NCBI RefSeq assembly: GCF_001411805.1
Contig: NZ_CP007212.1
Location: 2,480,001-2,544,000, forward strand
Reading direction: 5' to 3'
DNA from: Burkholderia plantarii
GTDB taxonomy: Bacteria > Pseudomonadota > Gammaproteobacteria > Burkholderiales > Burkholderiaceae
Length of the DNA: 64,000 bases
Part shown: in pieces, positions 56,880-64,000 of the stretch
Numbering within the stretch: position 1 is the stretch's first letter
Layout: every line of letters begins with the position of its first letter
The notes under the pieces: model-generated
The model's database searches: none
The model's input: only the letters and a program-made list of their open reading frames with translations
Told to the model about the DNA's origin: nothing
Position numbers and translations under genes: made by a program

Positions 56880-57782
56880 TCAGTGTTTGCGGGGAGCGGG
56901 CGCCGGCGCGGCGGCCGTGCCGCCCATCGGGCCGCGCATGAAGCGGAAGAACTCGCTGTCCGGATCGACGACGATCACGTCGTTGGCATGGAACGTGTTC
57001 CGGTACGCCTGCAGGCTCGCGTAGAACTGGTAGAACTGCGGATCGCGGCCGAACGCGTCGCCGGCGATCTGCGCGGCCTTGGCATCGCCCTCGCCCTTGA
57101 TCGACTGCGCCGACTGATAGGCGTCCGCGAGAATCTGCTGCTGCTGGCGCGCCGCCTCGGCCTTGATGCGCTCGGCCGCAGCCGCGCCCTCGGCGCGTTC
57201 GGTGTCGGCGCGTTCGCGCTCGGCCACCGTCATGCGGCGATAGGCGGCCTCGGTCGCGGCGGCCGGCAGGTCGATACGCAGCAGCGCGACGTCGACGATC
57301 TCGACGCCATACGGCGTGGCCGCTGCCTGCAGCGTGCGCTTCGCATCGTCGGCGATGGCCTGCTGCGCGCCGATCGCCGCGGCCAGCGTACGGCTCGCGA
57401 ACGACTGCGCGAGCGCGCCCTTCAGCGAGGTGAGCAGCGGGTCGACGGCATCACGCACGCCGCCGTCGGTCTTGCCGTAGTACTTCAGCGGATCGGCGAT
57501 CCGGTAGCGCACGGCCGGGCTGACCAGCACGTCCTGCTTGTCGGAGGTCGTGCAGTTCTGCGGATCGGCCCAGTCGAGCGTCTGGATCCGCGTATCGACC
57601 AGCACGGCCGTCTGCAGCGGCGGCGGAAGCTTGGCGTGCAGGCCGGGACCGAACACGGTCGGCTCGCCGTCGCCGCGCGCGGAGACGATCGCGGCATGGC
57701 TCGGATCGACGACGAACACGGTGGACGACGCGACGAACGCGACGATGACGAGCGCGATGACGAGCGCAACGATTCGATTCAT
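56880..57782 (-). CDS. hflC: HflC, SPFH-domain protease modulator
   Basis: This 300-residue inner-membrane protein has one N-terminal transmembrane helix (MNRIVALVIALVIVAFVASS) and a large periplasmic SPFH/band 7 domain. With HflK it forms the cage that restrains FtsH. VVDPSHAAIVSARGDGEP and a long helical region (AERERADTERAEGAAAAERI) are characteristic. The C-terminus is a Pro/Ala-rich tail. It follows hflK by 15 bp and is in the same operon. Confidence 0.95.
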   Translation of the reverse strand: MNRIVALVIALVIVAFVASSTVFVVDPSHAAIVSARGDGEPTVFGPGLHAKLPPPLQTAVLVDTRIQTLDWADPQNCTTSDKQDVLVSPAVRYRIADPLKYYGKTDGGVRDAVDPLLTSLKGALAQSFASRTLAAAIGAQQAIADDAKRTLQAAATPYGVEIVDVALLRIDLPAAATEAAYRRMTVAERERADTERAEGAAAAERIKAEAARQQQQILADAYQSAQSIKGEGDAKAAQIAGDAFGRDPQFYQFYASLQAYRNTFHANDVIVVDPDSEFFRFMRGPMGGTAAAPAPAPRKH

Positions 57783-57797
57783 GTCTGGCGTTCCCCG

Positions 57798-59207
57798 TTA
57801 CTGCAGATCGTCTTCGCGCGACCGGCTGCGCAGCGCATCGCGCGAGCGCAGCGCATCGCCACCCGGTGCATCGCTGGCGGCACTGGCCGGGCTCGCGGCC
57901 GTGGCGGCCGACGGACCCGCCGACGCGGCGGCCGGATTCGCGCCGGACGCCTGCGCGTTACCGCCGGCCGTGCCGGCCGCGCCGTTCGCCGGCGCAGCAC
58001 CAGCCGGTGCGGCCGAACTCGCGGCGGCGGCATCGGCCGCGCGCTGGCGCTGCTGCTCGACGATCTTGTCGAGCGGCAGGTAGACGAGGCTGTTGCCGGC
58101 CTTGTTGCCGATGTAGACCTTGGTCGCCTTCGAGTAGATTTCCTGCATGGTGTCGAGATACATCCGCTCGCGCACGACGGCGGGCGCTTTCTCGTATTGC
58201 GCGTAGACCTGCTTGTAGCGATCCGCGTCACCCTGCGCCTGCGTGACGACGCGGTCCGCGTAGGCCTTCGCGTCGTCGATCAGCTTGGCCGCGTCACCGC
58301 GCGCACGCGGCAGCAAGTCGTCGGCGTAGGCCTGCGCGGCGTTCTTCGCGGCCTCGCTCTGCTGGCGGGCCTTCGCCACTTCGTCGGTGGCGGCCTGCAC
58401 CTGCTCGGGCAGCTGCGCGGACTGGAGCACGACGCTCGTCACCACGAGGCCGGTCTGGTCGCGGTCGAGGTCATGCTGGATCGCCTGCACGAGCGTGTCG
58501 CGCAGCGCGTCGCGGTCCGAGCCGATCACGTCGCTCGCCGCCTGCGCGCCGATGATGCGGCGAATCGCAGCCTGCGCGGACTGACGCACGGTGAGTTCGG
58601 GATCGACGGTGCGGAACAGATAGTCGGTGGCGGAACGAATCCGGTACTGGACGATGAAGCGCACGTCGACGATGTCGCCGTCGCGCGTGAGCATCGAGGC
58701 ATCCTTCACGTTCGCCGCGCGCACCACGTTGTTGCGGCCGATCTCGGTGGCGTGCAGTTGCGAGGTGTCGACCACTTCGTGCGATTCGAACGGATACGGC
58801 AGGCGCCAATGCACGCCCTGATCCACCGTCCCGCGATATTCGCCGAACTGCAGCACGACGCCGGTCTGGCCGTCGGGCACGATGAAGATGCCGCTGCCCG
58901 CATACACCGCGACCAGCACGCCGATGACAATGCCCACGCCGATCCGCGCCGCGCGCCCGTTGTCGGGGCGCATGCCGCGATTGCCGCCGCCACCGCCCTT
59001 GCCGCCGAACAGGCCGGACAGGCGGCGGTTGAAGTTACGCCACATTTCATCGAGATCGGGCGGACCGTCACCGTCGGACTGCGGGCGCTTCGGCTCGTTG
59101 CCGCGGGGCTTGTCGCCATTGCCGCCGCCGCGACCCCAGCGAGGATCGTTGATCGACAGCATCGGACGCTTGCGCAGCCAGGTACTCCGCTCGTTGTAAT
59201 CGTTCAC
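57798..59207 (-). CDS. hflK: HflK, SPFH-domain protease modulator
   Basis: This is a 469-residue partner of HflC. A cytoplasmic Gly/Arg-rich N-terminus (~90 residues; RWGRGGGNGDKPRG) precedes a transmembrane helix (ARIGVGIVIGVLVAVYAGSGI). The SPFH domain follows (PDGQTGVVLQFGEY; LTRDGDIVDVRFIVQYRI) with a long coiled coil. The final ~90 residues are Ala/Gly-rich and of low complexity. It lies 48 bp after hflX and 15 bp before hflC. Confidence 0.95.
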   Translation of the reverse strand: MNDYNERSTWLRKRPMLSINDPRWGRGGGNGDKPRGNEPKRPQSDGDGPPDLDEMWRNFNRRLSGLFGGKGGGGGNRGMRPDNGRAARIGVGIVIGVLVAVYAGSGIFIVPDGQTGVVLQFGEYRGTVDQGVHWRLPYPFESHEVVDTSQLHATEIGRNNVVRAANVKDASMLTRDGDIVDVRFIVQYRIRSATDYLFRTVDPELTVRQSAQAAIRRIIGAQAASDVIGSDRDALRDTLVQAIQHDLDRDQTGLVVTSVVLQSAQLPEQVQAATDEVAKARQQSEAAKNAAQAYADDLLPRARGDAAKLIDDAKAYADRVVTQAQGDADRYKQVYAQYEKAPAVVRERMYLDTMQEIYSKATKVYIGNKAGNSLVYLPLDKIVEQQRQRAADAAAASSAAPAGAAPANGAAGTAGGNAQASGANPAAASAGPSAATAASPASAASDAPGGDALRSRDALRSRSREDDLQ

Positions 59208-59255
59208 CTGAGTTTGTTCACCAGATTGGGCGTCGACTGTCCGGCCAGCAGCCGG

Positions 59256-60452
59256 CTAGTCCCCGTGTTCGGAAACCGTGTGGTCGTCGTGCGGTTCGGC
59301 CAACCCGCCGTCGCGCGTCGGTTCGGGCAGCAACATCGCGCCGGAGAGCGGCTGGTCGCTGGTCGCGATTTCGGCAATGGCACCACGCAGCGCGTCGAGC
59401 CCCTGGCCGCTGCGCGCGCTCAAAAAGACGCGCGAAATATTACCATACTCGTCACGCTCGACCGCGTCGCCGCGGGCCGCGAGCTCGGGCACCGCATCGA
59501 TCTTGTTGAAGACGAGCACCTGCCGGATCGCGTCCGCGCCGATCTCGTGCAGCACGTCGTTGACCTGTTCGATCTGCTCGAGCCGCACCGCGCTCGACGC
59601 ATCGACCACGTGCAGCAGCAGATCCGCGTGGATCGTCTCCTCCAGCGTCGCGCGAAACGCGGCGACCAGCTGGTGAGGCAGTTCGCGGATGAAGCCAACC
59701 GTGTCGGACACCACGATCTGGCCCACCTCGTCGCCGAGATAGACGCGCCGCGAAGTCGTGTCGAGCGTCGCGAACAGTTGGTCGGCCGCATAGGCCTGCG
59801 CCTTCGTCAGCGCATTGAACAGCGTCGATTTGCCCGCGTTCGTATAGCCGACCAGCGACACCGACATCGTGCGGTTGCGTTCGCGCTGGCGACGCTGCGT
59901 ATTGTGCTGGCGGCGCAGCTTGTCGAGCCGCGACTTCAGCATCTTGATGCGCTCGCCGATCAGCCGGCGGTCGGTTTCGAGCTGCGTTTCGCCGGGGCCG
60001 CGCAGGCCGATACCGCCCTTCTGGCGCTCGAGGTGGGTCCAGGCGCGGATCAGCCGCGTCGACAGGTACTGCAACTGCGCGAGCTCGACCTGCAGCTTGC
60101 CTTCGTGGCTACGCGCGCGCTGCGCGAAGATGTCGAGGATCAGGCTGGTGCGATCGACAACGCGCCGGTTCAGCGTGCGCTCGAGATTGCGCTGCTGCGC
60201 GGGCGCGAGCGGATGATTGAAGATGACGATGTCGATGTCGTTCGCATCACACGCGAGGCGCAGCTCCTCGGCCTTGCCGCTGCCGATGAACATCGCGGCG
60301 TCGGGGCTCGATCGTCGTCCGGTGAGGGTGACTGCGGGATGGGCGCCCGCGCTGGAAGCAAGCAGGCTCAGTTCTTCAAGGCTGGCTTCGAAGTCGGTCT
60401 TGCCGAAATCGATGCCGACTAATGCGGCGTTGGTCAAATTGGCGGGTGTCAA
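59256..60452 (-). CDS. hflX: GTPase HflX
   Basis: This 398-residue ribosome-associated GTPase splits stalled ribosomes under heat stress. The N-terminal HflX domain contains NHPLAPAQQRNLERTLNRRV, followed by the glycine-rich linker GGIGLRGPGETQLETDRR. The G domain has G1 GYTNAGKST, G3 DTVGFI (DxxG type) and G4 NKID. A short C-terminal extension is rich in Glu, Pro and His. It lies between hfq and hflK, as in most proteobacteria. Confidence 0.96.
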   Translation of the reverse strand: MTPANLTNAALVGIDFGKTDFEASLEELSLLASSAGAHPAVTLTGRRSSPDAAMFIGSGKAEELRLACDANDIDIVIFNHPLAPAQQRNLERTLNRRVVDRTSLILDIFAQRARSHEGKLQVELAQLQYLSTRLIRAWTHLERQKGGIGLRGPGETQLETDRRLIGERIKMLKSRLDKLRRQHNTQRRQRERNRTMSVSLVGYTNAGKSTLFNALTKAQAYAADQLFATLDTTSRRVYLGDEVGQIVVSDTVGFIRELPHQLVAAFRATLEETIHADLLLHVVDASSAVRLEQIEQVNDVLHEIGADAIRQVLVFNKIDAVPELAARGDAVERDEYGNISRVFLSARSGQGLDALRGAIAEIATSDQPLSGAMLLPEPTRDGGLAEPHDDHTVSEHGD

Positions 60453-60509
60453 GATAAGGCGGCTGGCGTGGATCGCCGGCGGCGACGGACGCCAGCCGCG
60501 GCAATCGGG

Positions 60510-60752
60510 TTAGGAGGACGCGCCTTCCGCATCCGGGTGGAAATTCACCGGACGGGCCGGCACGACCGTCGAGATGGCGTGCTTGTAGACCATCTGGGTA
60601 ACCGTGTTACGGAGCAACACGACGTACTGGTCGAACGATTCGATGTTCCCTTGCAGCTTGATGCCGTTGACGAGGTAGATCGACACCGGCACATGTTCCT
60701 TACGCAGTGCGTTCAAAAACGGGTCTTGTAACAATTGCCCTTTGTTGCTCAT
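60510..60752 (-). CDS. hfq: RNA chaperone Hfq
   Basis: This 80-residue Sm-like hexameric chaperone pairs small RNAs with mRNAs. The Sm1 motif ([25 protein letters not shown]) and Sm2 motif ([10 protein letters not shown]) are complete. The proximal-face Gln in [15 protein letters not shown] is conserved. The C-terminal tail is short (about 12 residues, [13 protein letters not shown]). ATG 60752 is used because [12 protein letters not shown] is the family start. It is downstream of der and upstream of hflX. Confidence 0.97.
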   Translation of the reverse strand: MSNKGQLLQDPFLNALRKEHVPVSIYLVNGIKLQGNIESFDQYVVLLRNTVTQMVYKHAISTVVPARPVNFHPDAEGASS

Positions 60753-60872
60753 GGCGTACTCCATCTTTTTTTGCAGGTTGAACTAGATTGTCGGCGAAGA
60801 AAAAGAGATCCGCCGTCAATCGCTACACTATAGCCGATTTTGCCGCCCCGCTTCGGGGCCCGGCCGTTCGGC

Positions 60873-62219
60873 TTATTCCCCGCGACCCTTGTCCGTATAA
60901 GGATTCGTCGTGGACCGGAACTCTATTCGCAATGGAGTGCCGGTCAACGCGAAAGTTTCCCGGAAGCGGTTCTCGAGGTAGCGTTTATAGGTTTCCGTCA
61001 CGGCATCGAGCGCATTGCCGTGAATCACGATAATCGGCGGATTCTGGCCGCCCTGGTGCGCGTAGCGCAGCTTCGGACGCACCGGGCCGCGGCGACGCGG
61101 CTGCTGGAACTCGACGGCCTCGATCAGCGCGCGCGTGAGCTTCGGCGTCGGCAGCTTCTTCATCGCGGCCGCGTAGGCGTCGTCGACCGAGCGCAGCAGC
61201 GGGCCGATGCCGGTCTTCTCGGCGGCGGAGATGAAGTGGAACTTGGCGAACTCGAGGAATTTGAGCTTGCGCGTCAGGTCGGCCTTGGTGCGCTCGCGCG
61301 CATGCGAGTCGAGCCCGTCCCACTTGTTCACGCCCACCACCAGCGCGCGACCCTGCTCGACCACGAAGCCGGCGATGTGCGCGTCCTGGTCGGAGATGTC
61401 CTGCTGCGCGTCGAGCAGCAGGATCACGACGTTCGCGTCCGAGATCGACTGCAGCGTCTTCACCACCGAGAACTTCTCGATGGCCTCGAACACCTTGCCG
61501 CGCCGGCGCAGGCCGGCCGTGTCGATCAGCGTATAGGGCTTGCCGTTGCGCTCGAAATCGACGTAGATCGAATCGCGCGTGGTGCCCGGCATGTCGAACG
61601 CGATCACGCGGTCCTCGCCGATCAGCGTATTGACGAGCGTCGATTTGCCGACGTTCGGGCGCCCGACGATCGCGATCTTCACGCCGCGCGACTGCGCCGC
61701 GTCCTCGGTCTCCTCGGGCTGGCCCGCGTAGGCGACTTCGAGCGCCTCGTTGATCATGTCGGTCACGCCGTCGCCGTGCGCGGCCGAGATCGCGCGCGGG
61801 TCGCCGAGGCCGAGTTCGTAGAAATCGGATGCGACCGCCGTGTACTTCATCCCCTCGGCCTTGTTGACGACGAGGAAGATCGGCCGGCCGGTCTTGCGCA
61901 GGTAGTCGGCGATCGACTTGTCCTGCGGCGCGAGCCCGTTGCGGCCGTCGACGATGAACACCACGACGTCGGCCTCTTCCACGGCCTGGCGCGTCTGGCG
62001 CGCCATCTCGTGCAGGATGCCGTCCTTCGCGACCGGCTCGAAACCGCCCGTGTCGACGACGAGGTACGGACGCGCGCCGGTGCGCCCCTCGCCGTAATGG
62101 CGATCGCGGGTCAAGCCCGGCAGGTCCGCGACCAGCGCGTCGCGCGAGCGCGTAAGCCGGTTGAACAGCGTGGATTTCCCCACATTGGGGCGCCCGACGA
62201 GGGCAATGACCGGTTTCAT
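60873..62219 (-). CDS. der: ribosome biogenesis GTPase Der (EngA)
   Basis: This 448-residue GTPase has two tandem G domains and is essential for 50S assembly. G1 loops are [14 protein letters not shown] near residue 8 and [14 protein letters not shown] near 188. DTGGF and DTAGL are the two G3 motifs. The C-terminal KH-like domain contains [11 protein letters not shown] 62219 begins [16 protein letters not shown], the family start; the longer frame is spurious. A terminator separates it from bamB, so it is probably transcribed from its own promoter together with hfq-hflX. Confidence 0.97.
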   Translation of the reverse strand: MKPVIALVGRPNVGKSTLFNRLTRSRDALVADLPGLTRDRHYGEGRTGARPYLVVDTGGFEPVAKDGILHEMARQTRQAVEEADVVVFIVDGRNGLAPQDKSIADYLRKTGRPIFLVVNKAEGMKYTAVASDFYELGLGDPRAISAAHGDGVTDMINEALEVAYAGQPEETEDAAQSRGVKIAIVGRPNVGKSTLVNTLIGEDRVIAFDMPGTTRDSIYVDFERNGKPYTLIDTAGLRRRGKVFEAIEKFSVVKTLQSISDANVVILLLDAQQDISDQDAHIAGFVVEQGRALVVGVNKWDGLDSHARERTKADLTRKLKFLEFAKFHFISAAEKTGIGPLLRSVDDAYAAAMKKLPTPKLTRALIEAVEFQQPRRRGPVRPKLRYAHQGGQNPPIIVIHGNALDAVTETYKRYLENRFRETFALTGTPLRIEFRSTTNPYTDKGRGE

Positions 62220-62430
62220 CTGATGTCGTCTATACGGTGTTACGCAGGAGCGGGAAGCCTGCCGCGCGAAATCTCGCGGCGACGGGCGGCTGCGTTGAAT
62301 GAAAATTAGCACGAATTCCACGCCGCGACGGGCGCCTGGCGCACGCATCGTGCGCCTCGTGAATGCGGCATTCCGCTAAGGCAGCGCGCCGGACCCGCCC
62401 GCTCGGGGGCGCCGGCGGCAAGCGCCGCAT

Positions 62431-62472
62431 AAAAAAACACGCGCGGCCCGCACCGCCGGTGCCGGGCCGCGC
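62431..62472 (-). terminator. intrinsic terminator after bamB
   Basis: The minus strand has GCGCGGCCCG, a 12-base loop, CGGGCCGCGC and then GTGTTTTTTT. The perfect 10-bp stem with a T-run lies 17 bp after the bamB stop and before der. Confidence 0.9.
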
Positions 62473-62488
62473 CATTCCTGCCGATCGG

Positions 62489-63634
62489 TCAGCGCGGGCG
62501 GAAGCCGTACACTTCGCCGTCGTGCGTCTGCACGACGAGCGTGTCGCCGGCCAGCACCGGCGCTGCCGTGATCGCGCTGCCATCCGTCTTCATGCGCGCC
62601 ACGAACGAGCCGTCGTCGCGCGACAGGAAGTGGACGAAACCCTTGTAGTCGCCCATCACGACCGCGTGGCCGAGCAGATAGGGCACGCCGACGTCGCGGC
62701 TTTTGAGCTTGTCGTTGCGCCAGAGCTGGTTACCGCTCGCGACGTCGTAGGCCGTGACCACCGACCAGTCGTCGCCGCCTGCCACCACGGTGTCGTCCTG
62801 CGCAATGCCGCTGCGACTCGAGAACGCCTTCTCCCAGACCGGACGGCCCGAATTCGCGTCGAAGCAGCCGATCTGGCCCTGGAACGTGACCGCGCAGGTT
62901 TCCGCACCGACCAGCGTCGGCGGCCCGCTCACGTCGTTGATCCGTTCGACTTCGGTCACGCCCTTCGGGTAGGACACGGGCGTCTGCCAGTACGGCTCAC
63001 CCGTCTGAAGATTGATCGCGACCAGGCCACCGCCCGGGAAACCGGCCAGCACTGCGGCATCGCCGGCGAACGTCATGCCGGCCGACACGCGCAGGTTCAG
63101 CGGCACCGCGCGGCTGCGGTAGACCCACTTCTGCTCACCCGTCTGCGCGGCGAACGCAATCACCTGGCCGTCGATCGTGCGCACGATCACGAGACCGTTG
63201 CCGACCAGCGGTGGCGAGAAGATCTCGCCCTGCACCGTGGTCTTCCAGAGCTGCTTGCCGTCCGCGCCGAGCACGAACACGCCGCCCTTGAGCGCGCCGA
63301 CCGCGGTCAGGTTGCCGTCGCTGCCGACGCCGGCCGACAGGTCAGAATGCAGCTTCGTACGCCAGACCGTCTGGCCCGTCTTCGCGTCGATCTTCTCGAC
63401 CGAGCCGTTCGCCGCGGCGACGAACACCGCGTCGCCGACCGCGACCGGCGAGAACAAGTAGCGACCGCCCTTGCCGACGCTCGTCTTCCACGTCTGCTGC
63501 ACATTCAGCACTGGCTTGATTTCGGTGAGCGGCGTCGGCACGCGGCGCGCGTCCTTCGTGGACGAGCACGCCGTCAGCGCGAGGATGGCAACCGCGCAGG
63601 CAATCGGAGCAGCGTTACGTTTCAGCAAATTCAT
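62489..63634 (-). CDS. bamB: outer membrane assembly lipoprotein BamB
   Basis: This 381-residue lipoprotein of the BAM complex is an eight-bladed beta-propeller with PQQ-like repeats. The signal sequence ends in the lipobox LTAC, so the mature protein starts at a lipidated Cys at about residue 22. Repeats of the type GVFVLGADGKQLWKT, NGLVIVRTIDGQVIAF and GEVYGFRPR are visible along its length. It lies directly downstream of the yfgM-like gene and upstream of der, the conserved order. Confidence 0.96.
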   Translation of the reverse strand: MNLLKRNAAPIACAVAILALTACSSTKDARRVPTPLTEIKPVLNVQQTWKTSVGKGGRYLFSPVAVGDAVFVAAANGSVEKIDAKTGQTVWRTKLHSDLSAGVGSDGNLTAVGALKGGVFVLGADGKQLWKTTVQGEIFSPPLVGNGLVIVRTIDGQVIAFAAQTGEQKWVYRSRAVPLNLRVSAGMTFAGDAAVLAGFPGGGLVAINLQTGEPYWQTPVSYPKGVTEVERINDVSGPPTLVGAETCAVTFQGQIGCFDANSGRPVWEKAFSSRSGIAQDDTVVAGGDDWSVVTAYDVASGNQLWRNDKLKSRDVGVPYLLGHAVVMGDYKGFVHFLSRDDGSFVARMKTDGSAITAAPVLAGDTLVVQTHDGEVYGFRPR

Positions 63635-63678
63635 CGGTGAGCGAAGCTAATAAGGTTGGGGAACGAAAGCGTGGCGGC

Positions 63679-64000
63679 TCAGCTGCCGAGCGCGTCGAGC
63701 TTGAACTGCACGAGCTGACGCACGGACGCGTCTCCCTTCGGCAGCGAATCGAGCGCGAGCTGGTACGCGGTGCGCGCGTCACCGCGCTTGCCCTGCGCGG
63801 CGAGCAGATCGCCGCGGCGATCAGCAACGAGGCCCTTGAAACCGTCGTCCGGCGTGCCGTTCAGTAGTGCGAGGCCCGCGTCGTAGGCTTTCTCGTCGAG
63901 CAGCAGCGAGGCCAGGCGCAGCTTCGCGATCTGCTTGTAGGCGTCATCCTGCGCGTGGTCGATCGTCCACTGCAGCTGCGCTTTCGCGCCGGCCGTGTCG
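63679..64000 (-). CDS. YfgM-like tetratricopeptide protein, 5' end outside window
   Basis: This is the C-terminal ~106 residues of the YfgM family protein that precedes bamB in many proteobacteria. YfgM is a membrane-anchored periplasmic TPR protein linked to the Sec translocon. The visible part reads as helical repeats (LRLASLLLDEKAYDAGLALL; RGDLLAAQGKRGDARTAYQLA) and ends QLVQFKLDALGS. The frame is open to the window edge, so the gene is cut there and is not broken. It lies 44 bp upstream of bamB. Confidence 0.88.
   Translation of the reverse strand, partial: DTAGAKAQLQWTIDHAQDDAYKQIAKLRLASLLLDEKAYDAGLALLNGTPDDGFKGLVADRRGDLLAAQGKRGDARTAYQLALDSLPKGDASVRQLVQFKLDALGS

Noticed and set aside
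56883..60422. A 1179-codon plus-strand frame opposite hflC, hflK and hflX.
   Set aside because: Same cause: a shadow of three strongly conserved genes, with no recognisable domain.

Overview
The window is a high-GC stretch (about two thirds G+C) of a Burkholderia-type chromosome. The evidence is the class I polyhydroxyalkanoate operon phaC-phaA-phaB-phaR, the contiguous betaproteobacterial block yfgM-bamB-der-hfq-hflX-hflK-hflC-DUF2065-hisZ-purA, the tex/kup/dinG/bamD/rluD neighbourhood, and the insertion-sequence families present. A candidate type III effector with a degenerate hrpII-like box suggests a plant-associated species of the gladioli/glumae/plantarii kind; that is inference from content, not a measured identity.

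Bases 1-8.6 kb are an insertion-sequence graveyard. It holds an IS66 element (tnpB cut by the window edge, intact tnpC) followed by a pRiA4b ORF-3-like gene, fragments of IS5, IS110-like, IS3 and IS481 elements, one intact chemoreceptor, and a TetR/glutathione S-transferase pair. Three copies of an 18-bp palindrome mark the probable TetR operators. The third copy sits in front of a second GST copy that is cut off after about 35 codons. The two IS3-family pieces on either side of the tetR-gst island look like the C-terminal and N-terminal halves of one kind of transposase, in swapped order.

8.6-25.3 kb is an accessory metabolic region: a cupin gene with a divergent LysR regulator; an SDR-PIG-L deacetylase-GT2 operon; a receiver-domain protein beside the wreck of another receiver; a SrpA-type catalase followed by a YdeP/FdhF-type molybdopterin oxidoreductase; an acyl-CoA dehydrogenase-like/NodS-like methyltransferase pair; and, convergent with that pair, a second GT2-PIG-L pair. 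ACAD, methyltransferase, PIG-L and GT2 look like a co-working but uncharacterised set, possibly glycan or glycolipid modification. The region ends with an exported protein carrying two Asp-Thr-Gly motifs at pepsin-like spacing.

25.3-36.7 kb holds scattered single genes: an SDR, a PsiD-type phosphatidylserine-decarboxylase relative, a DUF190 protein, an exported beta-helix-like protein, a Cys-rich small protein, a PRISE/VEP1-type reductase, a candidate ADP-ribosyltransferase effector, and an atypical OmpR-family regulator whose receiver lacks the usual acidic pair and lysine.

From 36.7 kb to the end the window is ordinary core genome, mostly on the minus strand: PHA synthesis, the laccase-domain protein and RluD, BamD (divergent), DinG-type helicase, Tex, Kup, and a long purine/histidine/HflKC/Hfq/Der/BamB block. 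Several clear intrinsic terminators separate units. I saw no rRNA, tRNA, CRISPR array or integrase.
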